The position numbers and the translations under genes were made by a program. DNA of 9,240 nucleotides, taken from assembly GCA_030627025.1 (NCBI GenBank), contig DAOUSX010000019.1, positions 1-9,240 of the forward strand, written 5' to 3'. This document shows positions 1 to 6,652 of this stretch, piece after piece (the first letter of the stretch is position 1; each line of letters starts with the position of its first letter). The notes beneath the pieces were generated by a model, which saw only the letters and a program-made list of their open reading frames with translations, was not told the DNA's origin and ran no database searches. The stretch is from Dehalococcoidia bacterium (GTDB taxonomy: Bacteria; Chloroflexota; Dehalococcoidia; GIF9; AB-539-J10).

Positions 1-407
1 CTGATATCCCTAAATTGGTAGAGAAGATTAATGAGCTAATAAAAGAAAGTGCCGTTGAAGATAAAGAATATCCCTATCTTTTAATCGCTAGTGAGAGCAC
101 GGCGCATTTTACCGATGGTTCTATTACCCGTAATTTGAGCTGGGCAAAGGAGGAATTCCCTTCCCCGTTTATCAAACTCAGCGTTGGAGATGCCGTAGAG
201 ATGGGAGTCAAGGATGGAGAGAAAGTGCTGGTGAGTTCGCGGAGTGGAGAAATTGTCCTACCTGTTCAAGTACCCGATAGGCTGCGACTAGGGGTAGCTA
301 GTGTGCCTTCGTATTCAGCAGAGATACGGAGTATTTTTGAGTGGAATATTAATTCTGAAGGTGAGCTTGAAACTTCACCGGAGAGGGTAAGGATTCTAAG
401 GAAATAA
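1..407 (+). CDS. Molybdopterin oxidoreductase (formate dehydrogenase/NuoG-like), C-terminal part; truncated at left edge
   Basis: The reading frame is open to the first base of the window (first full codon at 3), so the TTG at 15 is not a believable start and the gene begins upstream. The visible ~134 residues look like the C-terminal molybdopterin-dinucleotide-binding domain of the DMSO-reductase/FdhF superfamily. There is an H-x-x-x-GSITR stretch near the start of the domain, then a PSPFIKLSVGDAVEMGVKDG segment, then VLVSSRSGEI followed by V-x-DR-x-x-x-GV. These match the usual pattern of pterin-contacting loops and a beta-barrel. The catalytic Cys/Sec and any N-terminal cluster motifs lie outside the window. 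It ends one base before the HycB-like ferredoxin gene, which in formate hydrogenlyases is the electron partner of formate dehydrogenase. I therefore infer a formate dehydrogenase. A NuoG-like subunit without cofactor is the main alternative. Confidence 0.8.
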   Translation, partial: DIPKLVEKINELIKESAVEDKEYPYLLIASESTAHFTDGSITRNLSWAKEEFPSPFIKLSVGDAVEMGVKDGEKVLVSSRSGEIVLPVQVPDRLRLGVASVPSYSAEIRSIFEWNINSEGELETSPERVRILRK

Positions 408-408
408 T

Positions 409-888
409 ATGAAGAGAGTCTTTGTTGATATTGACCATTGCATTGGCTGCCAAGCTTGCTCTGCGGCTTGTCACTATTCGCATAATGAATTTAGAGCTGC
501 TATTGGCTATGGGACTTTACGAGAGGATGTTACCTTGCCCTTCATTTGCCGGCATTGTCAGGAACCTGCTTGCATGGCTGCTTGCCCTGAAGATGCTATC
601 AAGAAGCTAGATAACGGTGTGATAAAAAGGATGAACATGTTGTGCATTGGTTGTGGGTCCTGCACTCTTGCCTGTCCCTTCGGGGTAATTGAGCCCGATA
701 TCCGTTCCTACATTATTTCTAAATGTGACCTTTGCACTGCCAGGCTAGCAGAGGGCAAGGAGCCCGCCTGTGTTCTTGCTTGCCCCGCAGGAGCATTGAC
801 ATTTGAGGAAGTTGAGGAAGTGGGCGAAAAACAAATTCTACTAGGAGAGAGCATAAAAGGACATCATCCTGTATTCAGGAGAACATAG
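409..888 (+). CDS. hycB: Four-cluster [4Fe-4S] ferredoxin subunit, HycB/HyfA-like
   Basis: This 159-residue protein has 16 cysteines in four groups: C11/C14/C17/C21, C47/C50/C55/C59, C79/C82/C85/C89 and C106/C109/C121/C125. That is the arrangement of the polyferredoxin electron-transfer subunits HycB, HyfA and HydN, which carry four [4Fe-4S] clusters. It has no signal peptide or membrane segment, so it should act on the cytoplasmic side. An AAGGA at 398-402 lies six bases before the ATG. The gene begins one base after the molybdopterin-enzyme gene and abuts the membrane-anchor gene directly (TAG then ATG). The position between a formate dehydrogenase-like gene and hydrogenase genes supports a role passing electrons from the first to the second. 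The exact subfamily (HycB, HyfA or a generic DmsB-like protein) cannot be settled by eye. Confidence 0.9.
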   Translation: MKRVFVDIDHCIGCQACSAACHYSHNEFRAAIGYGTLREDVTLPFICRHCQEPACMAACPEDAIKKLDNGVIKRMNMLCIGCGSCTLACPFGVIEPDIRSYIISKCDLCTARLAEGKEPACVLACPAGALTFEEVEEVGEKQILLGESIKGHHPVFRRT

Positions 889-1818
889 ATGTTTGCACAC
901 GGAGCAATGGATTTCTTCTACTTTATAATATTTCACGGGTTTGCTTTCACGGTGGTGGCTGGGCTTCTTTCCACCTGGGTAGATAGGAAAGTTTCCGCCA
1001 GAATTCAATGGAGGGTCGGACCACCCTGGTATCAGCCTTTTGCCGACGTGATAAAGCTAATGGGAAAGGAAAGCATCATTCCTGAGGGTGCCAACAGGGT
1101 AAGCTTTCTTATCGCTCCATTTCTTGGATTCACTGCGGTAATCCTGGTTTCTACGATAGTCTGGATGGCTAATATCTTTCCTGGGGCTAGTTTCGTTGGC
1201 GATCTCATAGTCGTTATATATCTGTTATATTTGCCCGCGATTGCATTGATAGTTGCTGGTTCAGCTTCGCGGAACCCCTTTGGGGCACTGGGGGCCAGTC
1301 GGGAAATGAACCTTATGCTAGCTTACGAGGCAGCTCTCCTCTTTGCCGTCTTCACTGTGGTGGTGAAGAATGGCGGTATAATCTCCTTAGGCGGCATCTT
1401 GGGTTATCAAGCAGTGCATGGAGCGATGCTGTTGCAAGGTGCTTCGTGCATCATTGCATTTGTTGTTACCCTACTTTGCATGCCAGCTAAGTTAGGCATT
1501 GTGCCATTTGATATAGCCGAAGCCGAGACTGAGCTAATTGCCGGTCCGTACACCGAATATTCCGGGGTGACCTTAGCAATCTTTAAGCTGACTAAAGCAA
1601 TGTTGCTATTCACCCTTCCTATTTTTATGCTCACGCTATTTGCCAAAACCGTGTGGACTCCATGGACTATCTTGTGGTATGCGCTAATTTTGGTTTTCAT
1701 CATTTTGGTAAAGAACGTGAATCCAAGATTCCGAATTGATCAAGCGCTAAGGTTGTTCTGGCTACCTGTACTTGGTCTGTCTCTTTTAGGGATAATTTTG
1801 GCTGCTGTAGGATTATAA
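889..1818 (+). CDS. hycD: Membrane anchor subunit, NuoH/HycD/HyfC-like
   Basis: This 309-residue, very hydrophobic protein has about eight transmembrane stretches, beginning at residues 7-28. It carries the NuoH-family landmarks: a first cytoplasmic loop DRK-x-x-x-RIQWRVGPPW (residues 32-47), an ASREM segment around residue 140, and the acidic loop PFDIAEAETEL followed by AGPYTEYSG (about 206-226). In complex I this subunit forms the quinone-site base. In HycD/HyfC-type hydrogenases it anchors the peripheral arm and links it to ion translocation. An AGGAGA at 877-882 lies six bases before the ATG, and the start abuts the preceding stop codon. The GPP-x-x-QP form of the loop is closer to HycD/HyfC than to respiratory NuoH, which usually has GPNRVG. 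That fits the hydrogenase context. Confidence 0.93.
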   Translation: MFAHGAMDFFYFIIFHGFAFTVVAGLLSTWVDRKVSARIQWRVGPPWYQPFADVIKLMGKESIIPEGANRVSFLIAPFLGFTAVILVSTIVWMANIFPGASFVGDLIVVIYLLYLPAIALIVAGSASRNPFGALGASREMNLMLAYEAALLFAVFTVVVKNGGIISLGGILGYQAVHGAMLLQGASCIIAFVVTLLCMPAKLGIVPFDIAEAETELIAGPYTEYSGVTLAIFKLTKAMLLFTLPIFMLTLFAKTVWTPWTILWYALILVFIILVKNVNPRFRIDQALRLFWLPVLGLSLLGIILAAVGL

Positions 1819-1820
1819 AA

Positions 1821-2258
1821 GTGGGCAACAATAATCATCGGTTAAGTGGTATAAAGAAATGGGGATTCAAGAAATCGCCCTGGGTTTTCCATCTTAGTAC
1901 AGGTTCGTGCAACAATTGCGATATCGAGATTTTGGATGCCGTGACTCCGAGATTTGACTTGGAAAGATTTGGCATCCTACTTGTGGGGACGCCAAGGCAC
2001 GCAGATATCTTGCTTGTCACCGGGGTAGTGACAGTGCAGGCGCTTCCCAGACTTCTACATGTTTACGAGCAGGCAGCAAAACCCTGCATGGTTGTTGCTA
2101 TAGGAGCTTGTGCCTGCTCATGCGGCATTTTTGATGGTGGTTATCACGTAGTTGGTCCTGTAGATAAAATAATCCCTGTAGATGTATATATACCAGGATG
2201 TCCTCCTAAACCGGAGGCTATTATTTCTGGCGTGGTAAAGGCTCTGGCAAAGCTTTAA
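1821..2258 (+). CDS. hycG: [NiFe] hydrogenase small subunit, NuoB/HycG-like
   Basis: This 145-residue subunit should hold the single [4Fe-4S] cluster next to the Ni-Fe site. The likely ligands are C30 and C33 in GSCNNCDIE, a cysteine of GACACSCGIF (C97 by alignment; C99 and C101 are extra), and C127 in the PGCPPKPE motif. The GSCNNCD form, with D-IE following, is typical of group 4 hydrogenases. Respiratory NuoB instead has tandem cysteines. The protein lacks the long C-terminal extension that I recall in E. coli HycG/HyfI (about 250 residues), so it is a compact version. The start is GTG, two bases after the previous stop codon, with a weak AGGA at 1809-1812. No better in-frame start is apparent. 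It is cytoplasmic and attached to the membrane arm through the HycD-like subunit. Confidence 0.93.
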   Translation: MGNNNHRLSGIKKWGFKKSPWVFHLSTGSCNNCDIEILDAVTPRFDLERFGILLVGTPRHADILLVTGVVTVQALPRLLHVYEQAAKPCMVVAIGACACSCGIFDGGYHVVGPVDKIIPVDVYIPGCPPKPEAIISGVVKALAKL

Positions 2259-2266
2259 GAGGGAAA

Positions 2267-2776
2267 ATGGCTGAGTTAAATCTGGTACAAAAGGTAAAAG
2301 AAAAATTCCCCGACAAGATGAGGGAGTTATGGGAGAAATCTCCCAGAAGGATATATGTCACGGTAGGAAAAGAGGATGCTAAAGATGTGGTCAGGTATCT
2401 CTTTGGGGATCTGGGTGCAAGGTTTATTACCATGACAGCATTGGATACTAGACAAGGAATCGAGATGCTTTATCACTTTTCCTTTGATGCTTTGGGCAAA
2501 ATAGTCTCGGTAAGAACCTTTGTCCCTATGCCCTTTCCTGAAATTGAGACAGTTTCCCTAATCATACCCGGGGCTGAATATATTGAAAGGGAAATATACG
2601 ATATCTTGGGGGTGAATTTCAGAAATCATCCTAATTTGAAGCGATTCATATTGGGGGATGACTGGCCCGAAGGAGAATATCCCCTTAGAAGAGAGCATAA
2701 AGGGCAATTCCCCTACAGGACAGAAGAGGAACAAGGCCTTTACAGAAAGCATATTAGCAAGAAGGGGGAGAAATGA
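2267..2776 (+). CDS. Hydrogenase large subunit N-terminal module, NuoC-like (30 kDa subunit family)
   Basis: This 169-residue protein matches the complex I 30 kDa/NuoC family, which forms the N-terminal half of E. coli HycE and HyfG. The diagnostic block is ERE-x-YD at residues 107-112, followed by LGV-x-F-x-NHPNLKR (to about 126), then DDWPEGEYPLRR. It is structural, bracing the small and large subunits, and binds no metal itself. A GAGGG at 2259-2263 precedes the ATG. The stop codon overlaps the next start as ATGA, so this half and the nickel-binding half are encoded as separate but probably translationally coupled proteins, rather than as the fused HycE of E. coli. Confidence 0.92.
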   Translation: MAELNLVQKVKEKFPDKMRELWEKSPRRIYVTVGKEDAKDVVRYLFGDLGARFITMTALDTRQGIEMLYHFSFDALGKIVSVRTFVPMPFPEIETVSLIIPGAEYIEREIYDILGVNFRNHPNLKRFILGDDWPEGEYPLRREHKGQFPYRTEEEQGLYRKHISKKGEK

Positions 2777-3978
2777 GAACTACTATTCCTATCGGTCCCT
2801 ATCATCCCCTTTTGGAAGAACCAGAGCTTTTCCGTGTGGTAGTTGAAGGGGAGAAGATTGTAGATATAGATTGGAGAACAAGCTGGAACCATCGAAGTAT
2901 CGAGAAATTAGCTGAAAGTAAGACCTACGACCAGGTTATTTTCTTGGTTGAGAGGGTTTGCGGTATTTGTTCCACCTCCCATCCTATAGCCTTCTGCAAT
3001 GCCGTGGAAGACCTAGCAAACATCGAGATCCCCGAAAGGGCAAGGTATATCAGGTCTATAGTCGCTGAGCTGGAGAGGATTCACAGCCACCTGCTCTGGT
3101 TTGGATTAGCGGGACACTATATCGGGTACCATACCGTTTGGATGTGGGCCTGGAGATACCGAGAGTTAGTTTGTAATCTTTTCGAGCAAATCTCTGGGAA
3201 CAGGCAATCTTACGCCATGATGAAGATCGGTGGAACGAGACAGGATATAAAGGAAGAGGATTATTCCCGTATCCTGAAGACAATGGATGAACTTGAGCCC
3301 AAGGTAAATATGTTCATCGGTGCCGTATTGGATGACCCTGTGCTTCTTGCCAGGCTCAAAGGTGTGGGGAAGTTAAGCAAGGAGGATGCTATCAAATGGT
3401 GTACCGTCGGTCCTGTGGCTCGGAGCGCTGGAATTGATGTAGATATCCGCCGCGATTATCCCTACGCTGCCTATGATAGGGTGGACTGGAAGGTGATTGT
3501 TCAAGAGGATGGTGATGTCCTGGCTATGGCAGTGGTAAGACTTCTTGAGATATTGGAGTCAATCAAGATTATAAGGCAATGTGTGGAGAAGATGCCCCAG
3601 GGGCCTATCGCAGTTGAGGTTCCTGAGATACCGCCAGGAGAGGGAATAGGTGTTGAAGAAGCGCCCAGAGGAGAATGCTTTCACTATGTCCGCTCTGATG
3701 GAACCAATTGCCCGGCTAGACTTAAGATTCGAGCCCCGAGTTATGTCAATATTCCTTGCTTTAGATCCCGATTTATTGGTGAAAGGGTGGCTGATATCAT
3801 CATCATCTTAGCCTCTGTTGACCCCTGCTATTGCTGCACTAACCGAATGATGAGGATAGATGACGGTACAGGTGAGAGAACTTTAACTGAGAAGGATCTC
3901 CTTAAGCTCTCTTGGGAGAAAACGGAACGAATTAAGAACAAATTTAAAGGATGCTCAAGGAGTAAATTGCTGGAATGA
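2773..3978 (+). CDS. hycE: Group 4 [NiFe] hydrogenase catalytic large subunit, HycE C-terminal/NuoD-like
   Basis: This 401-residue protein keeps all four nickel-binding cysteines: C63 and C66 in ERVCGICSTSH near the N terminus, and C352 and C355 in DPCYCCTNR near the C terminus. This separates it from respiratory NuoD, which has lost them, so it should bind Ni-Fe(CN)2CO and interconvert protons and H2. After R358 comes a 43-residue tail (359-401). The R|M junction matches the place where HycI cuts HycE, as I recall it, and a HycI-like protease is encoded at the end of this operon. An unusual extra cysteine, C354, sits between the two C-terminal ligands. The ATG overlaps the NuoC-like gene (ATGA) and follows a strong purine-rich ribosome site at 2762-2770. 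The stop codon again overlaps the next ATG. It is cytoplasmic and membrane-associated. Confidence 0.96.
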   Translation: MRTTIPIGPYHPLLEEPELFRVVVEGEKIVDIDWRTSWNHRSIEKLAESKTYDQVIFLVERVCGICSTSHPIAFCNAVEDLANIEIPERARYIRSIVAELERIHSHLLWFGLAGHYIGYHTVWMWAWRYRELVCNLFEQISGNRQSYAMMKIGGTRQDIKEEDYSRILKTMDELEPKVNMFIGAVLDDPVLLARLKGVGKLSKEDAIKWCTVGPVARSAGIDVDIRRDYPYAAYDRVDWKVIVQEDGDVLAMAVVRLLEILESIKIIRQCVEKMPQGPIAVEVPEIPPGEGIGVEEAPRGECFHYVRSDGTNCPARLKIRAPSYVNIPCFRSRFIGERVADIIIILASVDPCYCCTNRMMRIDDGTGERTLTEKDLLKLSWEKTERIKNKFKGCSRSKLLE

Positions 3979-5879
3979 ACTCTAGTATGCTTCTTTGGGC
4001 GGTGTTTCTCCCCATAATTGCCGGTGCCCTTTGTTTCGCTATCCCTGATAGGATAAAGTGGCTGAGGGAAGGCTTTACTGCCGTAGTAACGTTAGCCACT
4101 TTAGTAATCGCCGTTTTGATTTTTCTCAGCCCTGAGATGCGGTTCCAAACCGCAGAGCTTGGATTTGCCCCGGTTAAATTTCTTGATTTTTATTCCTACC
4201 ACTTTAGCTCCTTCCTCATTATGTTTGTCTCCCTTTTCGGCTTTCTTATCTCACTTTACTCCATGAAATATATGGAGGGAAGGGGAAGACTTCGAGAATA
4301 TTACCCTTACATTCTTCTCACCGTGGGAGCAGCAAATGGAGCTTTGCTCTCCGACAACTTCCTGCCCTTCCTTGGCTTCTGGGGAATTATTCTGGTAGCA
4401 CTGTTCCTGTTCACCACCATAGGCTCTCGGGATGCCTCACCGGAGAGGATTTTTGATGCTGCCAACAAGAACATGATGATTTTAGGAGGTGCTGACCTCG
4501 CCTTGATTATGGGTGTTGGCTTTTTGTGGTATCTCAGTGGCTCACTTACCTTGAGCGAAGTGAGCATACCTTTGCATGGCGCCATGGCGATTTCGGCATT
4601 TGTGTTGATAATGATTGGCGCTATTGCCAAAGCTGGTGCTATGCCTATGCATAGCTGGATACCTCATATGGCTGAAGCCTCACCGGCATCGGTCATGGCT
4701 TTCCTTCCCGCTTCGCTGGATAAACTGTTGGGTATTTATCTGCTGTCCCGAATAGTTCTGGACTTCTTTGAGTTGAATCTCTCCATGAGCCTTCTCCTCA
4801 TGATCATCGGAGCAGTAACTATAATCGCTGCTGTGATGATGGCCATGATTCAGCATGATTTGAGAAAGCTTCTCTCCTTCCATGCCGTATCCCAGGTGGG
4901 CTATATGGTTCTGGGTATTGGCACCGGGACACCCATAGGAATTGCCGGAGCAATATTTCATATGCTGAACCATGCCATTTATAAGAGTTGTCTCTTCCTA
5001 ACCGCTGGCTCCGTGGAGCGTAGAGCAGGAACAATGGATTTAGCGAAGCTTGGCGGACTGGGCAGGATGATGCCCTTTACCATGGTTGCCTTCTTTATCG
5101 CCGCTCTATCCATTTCTGGAGTACCACCGCTGAATGGCTTTGTCTCCAAGTGGATGGTTTATCAGGGCATTATAGAAGCAGGGGCAGCACAATACTGGAT
5201 ATTTCTGGTTGTCGCTATGTTTGGAAGCGCTTTGACTTTAGCCTCCTTCATCAAGGTAGGACACTCTGTATTTTTGGGTGATAAGCCCCGAGAAATAGGA
5301 GTGGTGAAAGAGGCAGAACACTCCATGAGATTTCCTATGGTAGTTTTGGCTGTTCTATGTGTGGTTTTCGGAATCTTTGCCCAACTTCCCCTGGTTTACT
5401 TTATCGGTCCAGTTGTGGGGATAAGCTTTCCTGCGTTCCCGGCGGCAATTTCCTGGACTGGCATCTGGAGCCCGACCTCGGGCACCATCTTGCTCCTTGT
5501 TGCTCTGGCTATTGGTGGACTTATTTACCTTGCCGGGCGTATTAGAGTTGCCCGCACTGCTCCTCTTTACATTGGTGGAGAGACAACCGGTGAAGGGACA
5601 ACGGACTCGTTAAGCCATGCCCCGGGGCGGTTAACAGGGCTCCGTGATACCAGAGTCTTGGGCACGGAGTTCTACGATACCATAAGGAATATGGAGGGTC
5701 TTAAAAGGGCATATGATAAAGGTGAGGCAGCGGCATTCGACATTTACTCATATGGAAAGCATGTTTTCCCTATAAGCGAAGTTCTAAAGCTACTGCATAA
5801 TGGTCGCCTGGCAAACTACGTTTCCTGGTGTCTTTGGGGGCTGATTATCCTGTTTATTGTGATGGCTAGCATAGGATAG
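3975..5879 (+). CDS. hyfB: Antiporter-like proton/sodium-translocating subunit, NuoL/HyfB/MrpA family
   Basis: This 634-residue protein has about 14 membrane helices plus a C-terminal extension. Landmarks are the TM7 block IAKAGAMPMHSWIPHM with K219, the TM8 lysine K250, the HDLRKLLSFHAVSQVGYM block around 290-310, and ISGVPPLNGFVSKW with the TM12 lysine K392. The same numbers (219, 250, 392) recur in the NuoM/N-like paralogue at 6649-8109, so the two cores align without net gaps. In the TM5 position the paralogue has E137, whereas this protein has G137 (FWG). After a helix near 510-535, a soluble stretch containing FYDTIRNMEGL and a final helix at about 612-634 resemble the lateral-helix tail of NuoL/EchA-type subunits. 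The ATG overlaps the large-subunit stop codon, with AGGAG at 3958-3962 about 12 bases upstream. A second ATG at 3987 is possible. Confidence 0.92.
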   Translation: MNSSMLLWAVFLPIIAGALCFAIPDRIKWLREGFTAVVTLATLVIAVLIFLSPEMRFQTAELGFAPVKFLDFYSYHFSSFLIMFVSLFGFLISLYSMKYMEGRGRLREYYPYILLTVGAANGALLSDNFLPFLGFWGIILVALFLFTTIGSRDASPERIFDAANKNMMILGGADLALIMGVGFLWYLSGSLTLSEVSIPLHGAMAISAFVLIMIGAIAKAGAMPMHSWIPHMAEASPASVMAFLPASLDKLLGIYLLSRIVLDFFELNLSMSLLLMIIGAVTIIAAVMMAMIQHDLRKLLSFHAVSQVGYMVLGIGTGTPIGIAGAIFHMLNHAIYKSCLFLTAGSVERRAGTMDLAKLGGLGRMMPFTMVAFFIAALSISGVPPLNGFVSKWMVYQGIIEAGAAQYWIFLVVAMFGSALTLASFIKVGHSVFLGDKPREIGVVKEAEHSMRFPMVVLAVLCVVFGIFAQLPLVYFIGPVVGISFPAFPAAISWTGIWSPTSGTILLLVALAIGGLIYLAGRIRVARTAPLYIGGETTGEGTTDSLSHAPGRLTGLRDTRVLGTEFYDTIRNMEGLKRAYDKGEAAAFDIYSYGKHVFPISEVLKLLHNGRLANYVSWCLWGLIILFIVMASIG

Positions 5880-5888
5880 AGAAAGAAC

Positions 5889-6356
5889 ATGATAGGTATT
5901 GAGATTCTTCTAGGTTTGATAATAGTAACCGGCTTTGTTGCCCTTGAGGTAAAAAAGCTAAGGACATCTGTTATCTCACTTGCTGCAGCGGGGCTTTTCT
6001 TTATCATTGCCTCCTTCGTTTTTGGTTCTTTAGAGGTGGGCGTTGGGGGTATCATTGCCTTTAGCATCTTGATACCTCTGCTTTTCTGGGCATTAAAGCA
6101 GACTACTGGCGAAGATATTACTATCAGGATAAGACCCGAGCCTAACGACATCTTTGTATTAATCTCGATGGCGGTGTTTGTGATAGTTTTCTTCTTAGTT
6201 GCTTTCCCCAGATTAGGGCTTGCTGAGCTTGGACCACCACCAGCTCCAATTGAAGGTCCAGCAGGGCTGAGCATCCTGAGGGAAGTACTGGTTCTTCTAG
6301 CGGCTGCGGCGGGTATTTGGGCTGTTATTAGAAAGGTGGGAAGGAGGGAGAAATGA
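5889..6356 (+). CDS. Small membrane subunit, NuoJ/MbhD-E/MrpB-position protein
   Basis: This 155-residue integral membrane protein has about five helices (roughly 1-21, 25-46, 50-69, 86-109 and 128-148). Its first three helices include LEVKKLRTSVISLA and a later GVGGIIAF-type stretch, and resemble the MbhD/DUF4040 domain found in MrpA C-termini and Mbh hydrogenases. With the last two helices it has the five-helix plan of NuoJ. E49 lies at the start of the third helix, close to where NuoJ/MbhD carry a conserved acidic residue, although I cannot align it firmly. It sits between the NuoL-like and MrpC-like genes, the place that mrpB or nuoJ takes in related operons. Only a weak GAGAAAG ribosome site precedes its ATG, nine bases after the previous stop codon. 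The stop codon overlaps the next start (ATGA). The exact family is uncertain, but the membrane-arm role is well supported by context. Confidence 0.8.
   Translation: MIGIEILLGLIIVTGFVALEVKKLRTSVISLAAAGLFFIIASFVFGSLEVGVGGIIAFSILIPLLFWALKQTTGEDITIRIRPEPNDIFVLISMAVFVIVFFLVAFPRLGLAELGPPPAPIEGPAGLSILREVLVLLAAAAGIWAVIRKVGRREK
6341..6347 (+). promoter_or_regulatory. Strong Shine-Dalgarno site for the MrpC-like gene
   Basis: AAGGAGG lies inside the end of the NuoJ-like gene, five bases before the ATG at 6353. It is a full match to the anti-Shine-Dalgarno core and fixes that start, allowing efficient initiation in addition to ATGA coupling. Confidence 0.8.
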
Positions 6357-6652
6357 TACCAGTATATGTCCTCTGTGCCATCCTTTTCCTAACAGGAATT
6401 TATGGTGTGGTAGCAAAGAAGAATTTAATAAAAATCATCATCGGCATTTCTTTGATGGTGCAGTCGGTAGCGCTTCTCCTGCTGATTCTGGGTTATGCTG
6501 CAGGCGAAGTCGGAGGTTTGTTTCAAACTATTGGTCTTATAACCATGATAGGTGGGCTTGCGGTAATGTCTCTGATGATAGTGACAGCAGTTCGTCTACA
6601 TGAAAAATATGGCACTTTTGATATCTCAGAGATAAGGAGGCTCAAAGGATGA
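6353..6652 (+). CDS. Small membrane subunit, MrpC/MnhC/NuoK-like
   Basis: This 99-residue protein has three helices (about 1-20, 25-48 and 55-81). The turn AKKNLIKIIIGISLM is the NuoK/MrpC family hallmark after TM1. The third helix begins with Q58, and the C-terminal tail has EKYGTFDISEIRRLKG, close to the R-x-x-x-x-GT-x-D-x-x-x-x-x-LKG ending of MrpC/MnhC. The glutamates that NuoK carries in TM2 and TM3 are absent (S33 stands at the TM2 position), as in MrpC, so I favour MrpC over NuoK. In the complex it should fill the half-channel position between the NuoJ-like subunit and the next antiporter-like subunit. It overlaps both neighbours by ATGA junctions and has a near-perfect ribosome site. 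Confidence 0.87.
   Translation: MIPVYVLCAILFLTGIYGVVAKKNLIKIIIGISLMVQSVALLLLILGYAAGEVGGLFQTIGLITMIGGLAVMSLMIVTAVRLHEKYGTFDISEIRRLKG
6634..6640 (+). promoter_or_regulatory. Strong Shine-Dalgarno site for the MrpD/NuoM-like gene
   Basis: AAGGAGG lies inside the end of the MrpC-like gene, eight bases before the ATG at 6649. It supports that start at the ATGA junction. Together with the identical site before the MrpC-like gene, it is the best ribosome site in the operon. Confidence 0.8.

Noticed and set aside
15..17. TTG as the start of the first gene
   Set aside because: The frame is open to the window edge, and the visible protein is only the C-terminal domain of a much larger enzyme.
422..610. 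Plus-strand frame overlapping the HycB-like ferredoxin
   Set aside because: It is an out-of-frame shadow of a gene with sixteen correctly spaced cysteines.
4307..4630. 107-codon minus-strand frame inside the NuoL-like gene, and similar frames at 1407-1703 and 4680-4973
   Set aside because: They are antisense shadows of hydrophobic coding sequence, with no ribosome site or recognisable motif.
5816..6274. 152-codon open frame on the minus strand
   Set aside because: It lies antisense across the NuoJ-like gene. The plus strand has membrane-subunit sequence, operon spacing and an ATGA junction, and the antisense translation resembles no family I know.
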